A model generated the notes under the pieces. It was not told the DNA's origin. It did no database searches and was given only the letters and a program-made list of their open reading frames with translations. Of a DNA stretch of 64,000 bases, positions 1 to 8,844 are shown piece after piece (the stretch's first letter is position 1; each line of letters starts with the position of its first letter). The stretch is from NCBI GenBank assembly GCA_937890745.1, contig CALADH010000073.1, positions 1 to 64,000 of the forward strand. Direction: 5' to 3'. The DNA comes from Scybalocola_A sp900557175. Its GTDB lineage: Bacteria; Bacillota; Clostridia; Lachnospirales; Lachnospiraceae. The position numbers and the translations under genes are program-made.

Positions 1-28
1 GGGTTTAACCTGCATTTTATCTAGGAAT

Positions 29-958
29 TTAGTTTCCCATCTGTTTTGCAACTTCAGCTGCGAAATCTTCCTCACGTTTTTCGATTCCTTCGCCTGTTTC
101 AAAACGAACGAAAGATTTAACCTTGATTGCTTTGCCGATTTCTTTAGCAACAGACTCAACATACTTCTGTACTGTTAAATCGCCGTCTTTGATATAAGCC
201 TGATCTACAAGGCAAACTTCTTTAAGCTCTTTGTTAAGACGTCCCTGAATCATGCCCTGGATAACTTTCTCAGGTTTCTGTGATTCCTTAGGATCGTTCT
301 GAATCTGAGCCATAAGAATCTCTTTTTCATGCTCGATGAAATCAGCCGGAACTTCATCGCGTGTCACATACTTAGGATTTAACGCTGCAATCTGCATTGC
401 AACATTCTTTCCGAATTCTGCAACTTCTTCCTGAGCTGCCTCTGTCTCAAGCTCAACTAAAACGCCAATCTTTCCGCCGCCGTGGATGTAGCTTACAACA
501 ACGCCGTCTGTTGTGATTTTCTCAAATCTTCTGATGCTTAATTTTTCGCCGATGATTGCAATTTTCTGGGAAAGTGCCTGCTCAACTGTGATAGAGCTGT
601 CCTCTTTCCAAGGCTCAGCTAAAAAGCTTTCAACAGAATCAGCATTTGTATCAACAAGCTGATTTACAACCTTTGCAACATATGCCTGGAAATCAGCATT
701 CTTTGCAACGAAGTCTGTCTCAGAGTTCACTTCAACGATTGCTGCAACTTTTCCGTTCTCTGCGATTTCTGTAGCAACAATACCTTCAGCTGCAACTCTG
801 TTTGCTTTTTTAGCCATGGCAGCAAGGCCTTTTTCTCTTAAAAACTCAACAGCCTTGTCCATATCGCCATTTGTTTCGTTTAATGCCTTTTTGCAGTCCA
901 TCATGCCTGCGCCAGTCATCTCTCTGAGTTCTTTTACCATTGATGCTGTAATTGCCAT
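29..958 (-). CDS. tsf: Translation elongation factor Ts
   Basis: EF-Ts is the guanine nucleotide exchange factor that recharges EF-Tu in the cytoplasm during translation. The 309-residue protein has the N-terminal UBA-like helix region (KELREMTGAGMMDCKKAL) and the conserved EF-Tu contact motif SETDFVAKN near residue 80, followed by two dimerisation-type core subdomains. Length is normal for a Gram-positive EF-Ts. It lies 20 bases downstream of rpsB, the near-universal rpsB-tsf pair, and should be co-transcribed with it. Only 28 bases of downstream sequence are present, so the following gene (often pyrH) is not visible. Confidence 0.98.
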   Translation of the reverse strand: MAITASMVKELREMTGAGMMDCKKALNETNGDMDKAVEFLREKGLAAMAKKANRVAAEGIVATEIAENGKVAAIVEVNSETDFVAKNADFQAYVAKVVNQLVDTNADSVESFLAEPWKEDSSITVEQALSQKIAIIGEKLSIRRFEKITTDGVVVSYIHGGGKIGVLVELETEAAQEEVAEFGKNVAMQIAALNPKYVTRDEVPADFIEHEKEILMAQIQNDPKESQKPEKVIQGMIQGRLNKELKEVCLVDQAYIKDGDLTVQKYVESVAKEIGKAIKVKSFVRFETGEGIEKREEDFAAEVAKQMGN

Positions 959-978
959 AGTTTGATTCCTCCAAAAAA

Positions 979-1713
979 TTATTCTGCTACTTCTTCTGTT
1001 TCTTCAACTTCTTCAGTGTCGTTCATCTGAACACCCTGATTTGCTTCGATAACAGCGTCTGCCATCTTAGAAACGATTAATTTAACAGCTCTGATAGCAT
1101 CGTCATTACCTGGGATAACGTAATCAAGTTCTTCCGGATCACAGTTTGTATCAGCGATACCGATAAGTGGAATACCTAAGATATGAGCTTCCTGAACACA
1201 GATTCTCTCTGTTCTAGGATCAACAACAAAAATAGCGTCCGGAGCTTTTTTCATGTTCTTGATACCGCCAAGGTTCTTCTCAAGTTTTTCCCATTCTTTC
1301 TTGATTTCAATAACTTCTTTTTTAGGAAGGACATCAAATGTTCCGTCTTCAGCCATAGCTTCGATTTCTTTTAAGCGGTTGATTCTGCTCTGAATTGTCT
1401 TGAAGTTTGTAAGCATACCACCTAACCATCTCTGGTTTACGTAGTACATACCGCATCTCTCAGCTTCTGTCTTTACTGTATCCTGAGCCTGTTTCTTTGT
1501 ACCGACAAAAAGAATTGTACCGCCGTCAGCAACGATATCCTTAATTGCATTGTATGCATCATCAACCATGCCTACAGACTTCTGTAAGTCGATGATATAA
1601 ATACCGTTTCTTTCTGTGTAGATGTACGGAGCCATCTTAGGGTTCCATCTTCTTGTCTGATGTCCAAAATGAACACCGGCCTCAAGTAACTGCTTCATTG
1701 AAATAACACTCAT
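979..1713 (-). CDS. rpsB: 30S ribosomal protein S2
   Basis: Ribosomal protein S2 is assembled late into the 30S subunit. The 244-residue product starts MSVISMKQLLEAGVHFGHQTRRWNPKM in pieces typical of the family, has the NQRWLGGMLTNFKT motif and ends in an acidic tail (EEVEETEEVAE). A GGAGG site lies about 6 bases before the ATG. It heads the rpsB-tsf operon and has its own promoter and a leader of about 100 bases upstream, a position where S2 autoregulation commonly acts. Confidence 0.98.
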   Translation of the reverse strand: MSVISMKQLLEAGVHFGHQTRRWNPKMAPYIYTERNGIYIIDLQKSVGMVDDAYNAIKDIVADGGTILFVGTKKQAQDTVKTEAERCGMYYVNQRWLGGMLTNFKTIQSRINRLKEIEAMAEDGTFDVLPKKEVIEIKKEWEKLEKNLGGIKNMKKAPDAIFVVDPRTERICVQEAHILGIPLIGIADTNCDPEELDYVIPGNDDAIRAVKLIVSKMADAVIEANQGVQMNDTEEVEETEEVAE

Positions 1714-1814
1714 GTTTTTACCTCCATTGGTTTGTACTTCCGCGGCACCTCATCTTTTTAAGCAACCTTTTGGCACCGTCTTAAAAATCAGCCCGCGTGT
1801 CTTATTTTTTACCA
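1714..1814 (-). promoter_or_regulatory. 5' leader of rpsB, possible autoregulatory RNA
   Basis: About 100 untranslated bases separate the predicted transcription start from the rpsB ATG. The stretch is richer in G and C than the surrounding intergenic DNA and carries two same-strand copies of GGTGCC (1743-1748 and 1772-1777 region). S2 mRNA leaders are known autoregulation targets in bacteria, so a structured leader is plausible. I did not fold it, and the assignment is inference. Confidence 0.35.
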
Positions 1815-1820
1815 TCTGCC

Positions 1821-1850
1821 ATTATAGCATAAAAGGCCTGCGTTAAGCAA
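1821..1850 (-). promoter_or_regulatory. Sigma-A promoter of rpsB-tsf
   Basis: On the minus strand a perfect -10 TATAAT (1821-1826) is preceded by TTGCTT (1845-1850) with an 18-base spacer. The -35 half lies inside the inverted repeat that follows codY, so the codY end signal and the rpsB promoter share sequence. Confidence 0.75.
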
Positions 1851-1859
1851 GCCTTTTTT
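1830..1859 (-). terminator. Hairpin after codY (weak terminator)
   Basis: AAAAGGC.TGC and GCA.GCCTTTT form an 11-position stem with one mismatch and a 5-base loop just downstream of the codY stop. On the codY transcript the 3' arm ends CCUUUUAUGC, a short U-run, so termination is probably partial and read-through into rpsB is possible. Confidence 0.55.
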
Positions 1860-1867
1860 CTAAAATA

Positions 1868-2641
1868 CTATCTGCTTTTTATCTTTTTTAGTTCATCAAA
1901 AACAGCATCATTGATAATTTTAATATAAGTGCCCTTCATACCTGACGAACGTGACTCAATGACACCGGCACTTTCAAACTTCCGCAATGCGTTGACGATG
2001 ACCGACCGGGTAATGCCGACTCTATCTGCAATCTTGCTTGCAACAAGAATGCCCTCGTCGCCTTCAAGCTCATCAAAAATATGTGTAATCGCTTCAAGCT
2101 CTGAAAATGACAAAGTGCTTATGGCTGAACGGACAATCTGTATCTTTCTCGTCTCCTCCGCACTTTCTTCATTGACTGAACGAAGCATCTCAAGACCGAC
2201 AACTGTCGTACCATACTCACTTAAAATGATATCATCAATCTCAAACGGTCTCTGATAACGGTAAATAAACAGTGTGCCGAGCCGCTCGCCCGCAATATCA
2301 ATCGGCGTAATAATCGCCTCATACTGCTCGATATGCTCTCCTGCAAATCCAAGTGTAATCAGATTAACATTCTCTTTTGTCGAGAGAATATTCAAAAGTC
2401 TTTCGTTTAAAAGCGGATCAATATGACCGCCGACTGAATTGCTGATTAATTCTTTAATCATCTCAATTCCGGCTCTGTTCTTAATTCCGAGAACCTTGCC
2501 CTTTTTACTGATTACTAAAATATTGGACTCAAGAATATCTCCAAGCACATCGCAAATATCATTGAATACGACCATGTTGGAATTATTATTGTGCAGGAGT
2601 TTGTTGATTTTTCTTGTCTTGTCTAATAATTGAACGCTCAT
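1868..2641 (-). CDS. codY: GTP- and branched-chain-amino-acid-sensing pleiotropic repressor CodY
   Basis: CodY represses amino acid uptake, biosynthesis and stationary-phase genes when GTP and branched-chain amino acids are plentiful. The 257-residue product has the N-terminal GAF sensor (about 1-155) and the C-terminal winged helix with the highly conserved recognition stretch ASKIADRVGITRSVIVNAL (about 203-221), followed by FESAGVIESRS. It follows comM-dprA-topA on the same strand but also has its own promoter (2671-2699). An imperfect CodY box lies farther upstream, which would allow autoregulation. Confidence 0.97.
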   Translation of the reverse strand: MSVQLLDKTRKINKLLHNNNSNMVVFNDICDVLGDILESNILVISKKGKVLGIKNRAGIEMIKELISNSVGGHIDPLLNERLLNILSTKENVNLITLGFAGEHIEQYEAIITPIDIAGERLGTLFIYRYQRPFEIDDIILSEYGTTVVGLEMLRSVNEESAEETRKIQIVRSAISTLSFSELEAITHIFDELEGDEGILVASKIADRVGITRSVIVNALRKFESAGVIESRSSGMKGTYIKIINDAVFDELKKIKSR

Positions 2642-2670
2642 ATTGTCCTCCTTTTATATCTGCTTTTACT

Positions 2671-2699
2671 ATTCTAGCACAACAATAAAATGAAAACAA
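2671..2699 (-). promoter_or_regulatory. Sigma-A promoter of codY
   Basis: TTGTTT (2694-2699), a 17-base spacer and TAGAAT (2671-2676) preceded by TG one base before it (extended -10). The start point would fall about 20 bases before the codY ribosome site AAAGGAGG. This lets codY be expressed independently of topA. Confidence 0.65.
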
Positions 2700-2795
2700 T
2701 ACTTTTTCACAAATTTAATCTATTTTTTCAATATTTAAAGCAAAAATGCAAATCACGTCCCATTTTTTTCAGACAATTCTATTAAATTAAGGAAC

Positions 2796-4868
2796 TCATT
2801 GAATATTTGAAATAGTTTCGACATGACCGCATGTTTCATTAAGGCACACAAGCTTGCTGCCCTTATGCACAAGCACGTCGCCGCACTTCGGACAGCGCTT
2901 GTCCGACGGCTTTGCCCATGTCATAAAATCACATTCCGGATAATTTGTACAGCCATAGTAACGGCGTCCTTTTTGTGTCTTTTTGATAACAATATCACCG
3001 CCGCACTTCGGACAGGCCACACCTGTTTTCTCAAAATATGTCTTTGTGTTTCTGCACTCCGGAAATCCGGGACACGCAAGAAACTTTCCATGAGGTCCGT
3101 ATTTAATAACCATGTTGCGTCCGCACTGGTCACAAATGACATCCGATACTTCATCTTCAATTTTAACTTCCGCCAGTTCCTTTTCTGCGGCAACAACCGC
3201 AGCATCAAGGTCCGGATAAAAATTGCGGACAACCGTTTTATAATTCACGGCGCCTTCAGCAATTTTATCAAGGAGATACTCCATATTTGCCGTAAAATCC
3301 ACATCGACAATGGATGGAAATGCCTCCGTCATAATGTTGTCAACAACCTCGCCAAGCTCTGTGACATACAGATTTTTATTTTCCTTAGCCACATAGCGGC
3401 GGGCAATAATTGTTGTAATTGTCGGAGCATACGTACTCGGACGTCCGATACCAAGCTCCTCAAGCGCCTTAACTAATGAAGCTTCCGTATAATGGGCCGG
3501 CGGCTGTGTAAAATGCTGCTTCGGCTCTGTTTCCTCAAGCTTAAGCTCACTGTCTGCCGTCAGCTTTTTCGATAAAACATTCTTTTCTTCTTTTTCATCA
3601 TCCTGTTTATAAACCGATAAAAAGCCCTCGAACTTTACTTTTGAAGCGGCCAGCGTAAACAAATAACCGGCTGCTTCTATTTTAACGGATGTAATCTCGT
3701 AAATTGCATCGCTCATACGGCTGGCAAGGAAACGGTTCCACACAAGCTGATACAGCCGGAACTGGTCGCGCGCCAAAGATTCCTTCACCTTTACCGGCGG
3801 CAATGTAAAATAAGTCGGACGGATGGCTTCATGGGCATCCTGAACCTTTTTATTGGCATTGCCATCCTTTTGAGATAATGACACATAAGACTCACCGTAA
3901 GCTGAGGCAATATATTCTTTTGACGCTGCGTCAGCTTCCTCTGAAATACGTGTGGAATCTGTACGCAGGTAAGTAATTAAACCGACAGTGCCCACACCTT
4001 TAACGTCCACACCCTCATAGAGCTGCTGGGCAAGACGCATTGTCTTTTGTGTAGAAAAATTCAGCCGCTTTGAAGCTTCCTGCTGAAGTGTACTCGTTGT
4101 AAACGGCAGCGGCGCTTTTTTAGAGCGCTCGCTAAGCTTAATATCTTTAACCTTAAACCGGGCATCCTTAATCGCAGAAATAATTTCCTGCACTTCAGCT
4201 TCTGAGTGTATCTCCCTTTTTTTGCCGTCCTGCCCGTAAAACTTTGCCGTAATCGGCTTTTTATCACCGGCAACTAAAAGCTTGATATCAAGCGTCCAGT
4301 ACTCTGACGGAATAAAGGCTTCAATTTCCTTTTCTCTGTCACAGATGATTCTTAAAGCAACTGACTGTACACGGCCGGCACTTAAGCCCCGCTTAACCTT
4401 TACCCAGAGCACCGGGCTTATTTTATAACCAACCATACGGTCGAGCATCCGCCGTGCCTGCTGGGCATCTACAAGATCCATATCCAACTTGCGGGCATGC
4501 TTTATTGAATTTTTAATTGCATTTTTTGTAATCTCATTAAAAGTAATTCTATGGATTTCCTTATCTTCCAGCTTTAACGCCTGCGATAAATGCCACGAAA
4601 TTGCCTCTCCTTCACGGTCGGGGTCAGTCGCGAGATAAACTTTATCAGCTTTTTTCACTTCTTTGCGAAGCATTGCCAAAATATCTCCCTTACCGCGGAT
4701 TGTAATATATTTAGGCTCGAAATCATGTTCCACATCAATACCGAGCTGACTTTTAGGAAGGTCCCGTACATGGCCGTTGGATGCAACAACTGTATAATTC
4801 GCACCAAGAAATTTATTGATGGTTTTTGCTTTTGCAGGTGACTCCACAATCACCAAATACTTTGCCAT
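2796..4868 (-). CDS. topA: DNA topoisomerase I
   Basis: Type IA topoisomerase that relaxes negative supercoils. The start chosen (MAKYLVIVES) has GGAGGAGAG five bases upstream; an upstream in-frame start would lack a site. The 690 residues hold the TOPRIM domain (VESPAKAKTI at 8-17 and TDPDREGEAI at 81-90), the catalytic tyrosine Y300 in GLITYLRTDSTR, and three C-terminal four-cysteine zinc ribbons (CDQC..C..C, CPKC..C..C and CPKC..C..C) from about residue 570. Downstream of dprA by 44 bases, so co-transcription with comM-dprA is likely, the common clostridial order. Confidence 0.97.
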   Translation of the reverse strand: MAKYLVIVESPAKAKTINKFLGANYTVVASNGHVRDLPKSQLGIDVEHDFEPKYITIRGKGDILAMLRKEVKKADKVYLATDPDREGEAISWHLSQALKLEDKEIHRITFNEITKNAIKNSIKHARKLDMDLVDAQQARRMLDRMVGYKISPVLWVKVKRGLSAGRVQSVALRIICDREKEIEAFIPSEYWTLDIKLLVAGDKKPITAKFYGQDGKKREIHSEAEVQEIISAIKDARFKVKDIKLSERSKKAPLPFTTSTLQQEASKRLNFSTQKTMRLAQQLYEGVDVKGVGTVGLITYLRTDSTRISEEADAASKEYIASAYGESYVSLSQKDGNANKKVQDAHEAIRPTYFTLPPVKVKESLARDQFRLYQLVWNRFLASRMSDAIYEITSVKIEAAGYLFTLAASKVKFEGFLSVYKQDDEKEEKNVLSKKLTADSELKLEETEPKQHFTQPPAHYTEASLVKALEELGIGRPSTYAPTITTIIARRYVAKENKNLYVTELGEVVDNIMTEAFPSIVDVDFTANMEYLLDKIAEGAVNYKTVVRNFYPDLDAAVVAAEKELAEVKIEDEVSDVICDQCGRNMVIKYGPHGKFLACPGFPECRNTKTYFEKTGVACPKCGGDIVIKKTQKGRRYYGCTNYPECDFMTWAKPSDKRCPKCGDVLVHKGSKLVCLNETCGHVETISNIQ

Positions 4869-4912
4869 TTTCTCTCCTCCGATGAATTTATTAAGCAGGC
4901 GCACGCTCCGTT

Positions 4913-6049
4913 TTAAGCGCCGTCATCACTTTCAATGACGATTTCGGCATGTGTCTGCTTCACCATATACTGCTGTGCACTAAGACGGATGATAAGTCCT
5001 GCCTTTTCAAGCCTGTAAAGAGCCGACATCACATCGCCTGCCGGCAATGCCGTCTGTGCACAGATTTCTTCTATATATTTTGGTGTTAAACACATGGTAG
5101 AATACACCATATTTTCACTTTTAGCAAGTCTAATCTTATTTTTTTTGATTTTTGTATATGCAATATGATAATAGTCCAAAATATCCTGCGGACTGTCCGC
5201 AAGAAAAGCGCCCTGTCTTATAAGGTTATTGCAGCCGCCGCTTAAAACATCACAGCCACGCCCCGGCACAGCAAAAATGTCTTTCCCCTGCTCAAGTGCA
5301 AAGCCTGCCGTAATTAAAGAACCACTGCGTATTCTTGCCTCAACAACAAGCACGCCGCTGCAAAGACCGCTTATAATACGGTTGCGTCTCGGAAAATGCC
5401 ACGCAAGCGGCGGCGAACCCGGCGGATATTCAGACACAATACAGCCATGCTCGCACAATTGGCCGTAGAGCCTGCTGTTTTTTACCGGATAGCAGACGTC
5501 CACACCGCTGCCGAGCACTGCCGTCGTCAGTGCACCAGCCTTTAACGCCCCTGTATGTGCCGCAGCATCAATACCGGCGGCCATGCCGCTTATAATGTGT
5601 ATGCCGCATCCCGACAGTTCAAATGCAAAGCGCTCCGCCTCAAGGCGGCCTAAAGATGTGCACGCACGGGCCCCGACAATAGCAAGCGCACGCCCAGCCT
5701 CTGTCTCTTTTACCCTCATCCATGGCGGTGTCCCGATATAAAATAATCCCTTCGGATATTCAAAAATATGCTTAAGCACTGCCGGATATGCCTCATTTTC
5801 ACAGCTCACAAAGGAAATGCCTTTTCTTTTTATATTTTCCGAAAGGTATGAAAGACCGTCCTCACTCTGATATTTTAAAAGTCCTGCCTTTTGCTTTGCA
5901 TCAAGCCATGAAAGCTTTTCCAGCGCTTTTTGTCCCGCCTTAAATATATGCTCAACATTTCCAAATACATTGATAAGCTTATCAATCGTTGCCGGGCCTA
6001 TTTCTTCGACCGAACATAGCCACAGCCAATATTTTTCCCAGTCTGTCAT
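4913..6049 (-). CDS. dprA: DNA processing protein DprA
   Basis: DprA loads RecA on incoming single-stranded DNA during transformation. The 378-residue protein carries an N-terminal helix-hairpin-like domain, the Rossmann-type core with GMAAGIDAAAHTGAL, LGSGVDVCYPVKN and the ssDNA-binding motif FPRRNRIISGL, then SGSLITAGFALEQGKDIFAVPG, and a C-terminal winged helix (about 310-378). Its ATG directly follows the comM stop codon, so the two are translationally linked. Other competence genes are not in the window; DprA is widespread in clostridia not known to be transformable. Confidence 0.95.
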   Translation of the reverse strand: MTDWEKYWLWLCSVEEIGPATIDKLINVFGNVEHIFKAGQKALEKLSWLDAKQKAGLLKYQSEDGLSYLSENIKRKGISFVSCENEAYPAVLKHIFEYPKGLFYIGTPPWMRVKETEAGRALAIVGARACTSLGRLEAERFAFELSGCGIHIISGMAAGIDAAAHTGALKAGALTTAVLGSGVDVCYPVKNSRLYGQLCEHGCIVSEYPPGSPPLAWHFPRRNRIISGLCSGVLVVEARIRSGSLITAGFALEQGKDIFAVPGRGCDVLSGGCNNLIRQGAFLADSPQDILDYYHIAYTKIKKNKIRLAKSENMVYSTMCLTPKYIEEICAQTALPAGDVMSALYRLEKAGLIIRLSAQQYMVKQTHAEIVIESDDGA

Positions 6050-7636
6050 TTAAAGATTCCCCCAATATTTTTTACCAAAACCGCGGTAGCCTGCCGCCTC
6101 ATAAATATGCCGTTCGCACACTGTATCACAGCCTTCAATGTCAGCAGCCGTGCGCGCCGTCCGAAGTAATTTGCAGTAGCCCCGCGTACTCATTTCTTCT
6201 TTTTTATAAATTGTTTCAATGAATTTTTCAGCCTGAGAATTCAGACAGCAGAATTTTTTAAGAAGTTCGCCCTCCATCTGAGCGTTTGTCATAAGATGAT
6301 TTTTAAAGCGTTCCTTTTGCATCTGACGCGCCTGACTTATATGACCGCGCATCTGTGCCGAGCTCATACCCGTCCCTTTGACTGCAATATCCTTAAATTT
6401 TACAGGTGATGCCTCTATTGTTATATCAAACCGGTCAAGCATCGGCATACTGACTCTGTTTAAATAAGCCTTAACCTGTTTTTGTGTACACCGGCATCTT
6501 GCTCTATCCGGAAAATACCCGCAAGGACACGGATTCATGGCCGCCACTAGTATAAAACGTGCCGGAAATCTGTAGTTACCGTGGACACGGCTTATTGTCA
6601 CCGCACCGTCCTCTAAAGGCTGTCTGAGCATCTCAATTGTGCGGCGATTAAACTCAGTCAGCTCGTCAAGAAATAAGACGCCCCGATGGGCAAGACTGAC
6701 TTCTCCCGGTACAGGCACATGACCGCCACCAACAATTGACTGGGCGGAAGCCGAATGATGGGGCGTTCTGAACGGACGCTGACGCATAAGCGCACTGCCC
6801 GGAGGCACAAGTCCCGCCACACTGTGAATCCTTGTCACTTCCATGCTTTCCTCATCACTAAGCGGTGACAGTACTGACGGAATACACTTGGCCGCCATCG
6901 ACTTTCCGACGCCCGGCGGTCCGGATATGAGCAGGTGATGACCGCCGGCAAGCGCAAGCTCTATCGCCCGCTTTAAAACCTCCTGTCCTAAAAGCTCTGA
7001 AAAATCATGGACGCCTTCATCATCTGCTTTTGTGACACAGGTAACATGACTTTCTGAAAAGTTTCGGTCAAAACCGCCGGTCGTCCCTTCTCCCACCGTA
7101 TCTTTACAGACCATACCTTTTAAGGGCGAACTTTTTAAATAGGCGACAGCTTCCAAAAGGCTTGACACACCAATCACTTCAATATCTCCGACAGCCTCAG
7201 CCTCCCTTTTATTTTCCATAGGAACCATCACTTTTTTAATATGCTTCTCCTTTGCAAGCATAGCAAGCGCAAGAATCCCACGGACACCAAGCACACCGCC
7301 ATTAAGTCCGAGTTCACCGATCACCAGTGTATCTTCAAGCCTTTTTGCCGGCAGCCTTCCCATCGCCGCCATCATCGCCAAAGCGATCGACAGATCAAAT
7401 ACCGTCCCCTGCTTTCGTATGTCCGCCGGGGACATATTAATCACAATGCGTTTCGGCGGAATATCCATCCCCGTATTTTTAATGGCCGTCAATACCCTCT
7501 CCTTTGCTTCCTTCACCTCCGAGGCAAGATAACCAACCATCGTAAATCCCGGAAAGCCATTGCTGACATCAGCCTCCACTGTAATAAGCTGTCCGTTAAT
7601 GCCGTAAACAGCGCCGGACATAACACTCTGAAACAT
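6050..7636 (-). CDS. comM: ComM/YifB family Mg-chelatase-like AAA+ ATPase
   Basis: YifB/ComM proteins are hexameric AAA+ helicases that in transforming bacteria promote branch migration of donor DNA. The start MFQSVMSG is chosen because AAGGGGG lies seven bases upstream and the predicted promoter sits at 7680-7708, which excludes a longer in-frame start at 7708. The 528 residues show an N-terminal Lon-like domain (about 1-170), Walker A GPPGVGKS (239-246), FLDELTEF as Walker B, and a CPCGYFPD...C..C cysteine cluster. It heads comM-dprA-topA. Confidence 0.95.
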   Translation of the reverse strand: MFQSVMSGAVYGINGQLITVEADVSNGFPGFTMVGYLASEVKEAKERVLTAIKNTGMDIPPKRIVINMSPADIRKQGTVFDLSIALAMMAAMGRLPAKRLEDTLVIGELGLNGGVLGVRGILALAMLAKEKHIKKVMVPMENKREAEAVGDIEVIGVSSLLEAVAYLKSSPLKGMVCKDTVGEGTTGGFDRNFSESHVTCVTKADDEGVHDFSELLGQEVLKRAIELALAGGHHLLISGPPGVGKSMAAKCIPSVLSPLSDEESMEVTRIHSVAGLVPPGSALMRQRPFRTPHHSASAQSIVGGGHVPVPGEVSLAHRGVLFLDELTEFNRRTIEMLRQPLEDGAVTISRVHGNYRFPARFILVAAMNPCPCGYFPDRARCRCTQKQVKAYLNRVSMPMLDRFDITIEASPVKFKDIAVKGTGMSSAQMRGHISQARQMQKERFKNHLMTNAQMEGELLKKFCCLNSQAEKFIETIYKKEEMSTRGYCKLLRTARTAADIEGCDTVCERHIYEAAGYRGFGKKYWGNL

Positions 7637-7679
7637 AAACAACCCCCTTTTCATAAAGCAAACAGTTTTTCTTATTGTT

Positions 7680-7708
7680 AGATTAAACCCTCTCTTTTTT
7701 AATTTCAA
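7680..7708 (-). promoter_or_regulatory. Promoter of comM-dprA-topA
   Basis: TTGAAA (7703-7708), 17-base spacer and TAATCT (7680-7685) on the minus strand. The start point would be about 40 bases before the comM ATG. The -10 matches consensus at four of six positions, so this is a moderate call. Confidence 0.5.
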
Positions 7709-7739
7709 GGCGGTATCGTTCGCCTTTTTTCGACAATGC

Positions 7740-7768
7740 TTGCCTGCGCCGGGATGTTCGGTTATAAT
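7740..7768 (+). promoter_or_regulatory. Sigma-A promoter of dtd
   Basis: TTGCCT (7740-7745), 17-base spacer and a perfect TATAAT (7763-7768), giving a leader of about 60 bases to the dtd ATG. It faces away from the comM promoter. Confidence 0.7.
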
Positions 7769-7837
7769 AAGGGCGTAAATGATCGCAAAAAATTATTTCA
7801 CACAGCAAACTGATACGTTTAATTTGGAGGTATTACA

Positions 7838-8284
7838 ATGAAAGCAGTTATACAAAGAGTAACTTCTGCCAGCGTCACAAGCGAAGGACGCACACTCGGC
7901 GCTATCAATCGCGGATTTTTAGTTCTTCTCGGCGTGGCCGATGGCGACACAGATGCAGACCTTGATTATATGCTCAGAAAAATTACCGGAATGCGGATTT
8001 TTGAAGATGAACAGGGCAAAATGAATCTTGCACTGAAAGATGTCGGCGGTGAACTTTTGGTTGTGTCCCAGTTCACACTGTTTGCCAACACAAAAAAGGG
8101 CAACCGCCCGAGTTTTATCGACGCAGGAAGCCCTGATTTTTCAAAAGAAATGTATTTAGAATTTATTAAGCGCTGCCGCGCTATGGGCTTTAAAACCGAA
8201 GAAGGTGAATTTGGCGCAGATATGCAGGTTGCACTCACAAACGACGGTCCCGTCACAATCATCATTGACAGCACCCAGCGGTAA
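7838..8284 (+). CDS. dtd: D-aminoacyl-tRNA deacylase
   Basis: DTD removes D-amino acids (and glycine from tRNA-Ala) mis-attached to tRNA. The 148-residue protein begins MKAVIQRVTSASV and has both family signatures, SQFTLFANTKKGNRPSF in the active-site half and the TNDGPVTIIID motif near the C-terminus. Length is standard. GGAGG lies 8 bases before the ATG. It is a single plus-strand gene with its own promoter, placed between comM and nrdR, which read the other way; it converges with nrdR with only 18 bases between stops. Confidence 0.96.
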   Translation: MKAVIQRVTSASVTSEGRTLGAINRGFLVLLGVADGDTDADLDYMLRKITGMRIFEDEQGKMNLALKDVGGELLVVSQFTLFANTKKGNRPSFIDAGSPDFSKEMYLEFIKRCRAMGFKTEEGEFGADMQVALTNDGPVTIIIDSTQR

Positions 8285-8295
8285 TCCGCTGGTGC
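8271..8295. terminator. Hairpin between convergent dtd and nrdR
   Basis: CCAGCGG (8275-8281) pairs perfectly with CCGCTGG (8286-8292); the dtd stop codon is in the loop. No clear U-run follows on either strand, so it may only weakly terminate. Confidence 0.35.
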
Positions 8296-8302
8296 CCCGC
8301 TG

Positions 8303-8755
8303 TCACTGATCCAGAATCTTCTTTATCTCGTCCATAAATGTGTTCACATCTTTAAAATCTCTGTAAACAGATGCAAAACGAACGTAAGCTACCGGATCCA
8401 GTGCCTTTAATTTGTCCATGACAATTTCACCGATAATCTGGGCCGGTATTTCCCGCTCCTCACGATTAAAAATTTCATTTTCAATTTCATTGAGCAGCGA
8501 CCGTATCTGATCTGCAGATATCGGACGTTTATTGCAGGAACGCAAAATTCCCTTTTCAATCTTGGAACGGTCATAAGGCTCTCTGTTATTGTCTTTTTTA
8601 ATAACAATGAGCGGAATCGTTTCTATTTTTTCATAAGTTGTAAAACGCTTGCCGCAGGATTCACACTGGCGGCGGCGGCGAATCGAGCTATTGTCGTCTG
8701 CCGGTCTTGAATCAATTACCTTTGTCTCTTGTTCTCCGCAAAATGGGCACTTCAT
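8303..8755 (-). CDS. nrdR: Transcriptional repressor NrdR
   Basis: NrdR represses ribonucleotide reductase operons in response to ATP/dATP. The 150-residue product has the zinc ribbon with C3, C6, C31 and C34 (CPFCG, CESCG), the basic IRRRRQ DNA-contact region, and the ATP-cone domain from about residue 48 to 140. Full length. A GGAGG site precedes the ATG, and a good promoter overlaps the end of ylmC. No ribonucleotide reductase genes are in this window. Confidence 0.97.
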   Translation of the reverse strand: MKCPFCGEQETKVIDSRPADDNSSIRRRRQCESCGKRFTTYEKIETIPLIVIKKDNNREPYDRSKIEKGILRSCNKRPISADQIRSLLNEIENEIFNREEREIPAQIIGEIVMDKLKALDPVAYVRFASVYRDFKDVNTFMDEIKKILDQ

Positions 8756-8814
8756 CGCTTACTTTTCCTCCTAAGTTTCGTTTTCCATAATTTGTTAACA
8801 TAAATACTGGCTTT

Positions 8815-8844
8815 ATTATAAACTTAAACCTCTGCCGCCGTCAA
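8815..8844 (-). promoter_or_regulatory. Sigma-A promoter of nrdR
   Basis: TTGACG (8839-8844), 18-base spacer and TATAAT (8815-8820). The -35 covers the ylmC stop codon. The leader is about 50 bases. Confidence 0.7.

Noticed and set aside
2823..3476. Plus-strand open frame opposite topA
   Set aside because: It mirrors the zinc-ribbon region of topA; no independent coding evidence.
4913..7636. comM and dprA as proof of natural competence
   Set aside because: Both genes are widespread in non-transforming bacteria, and no DNA uptake genes are present in the window.
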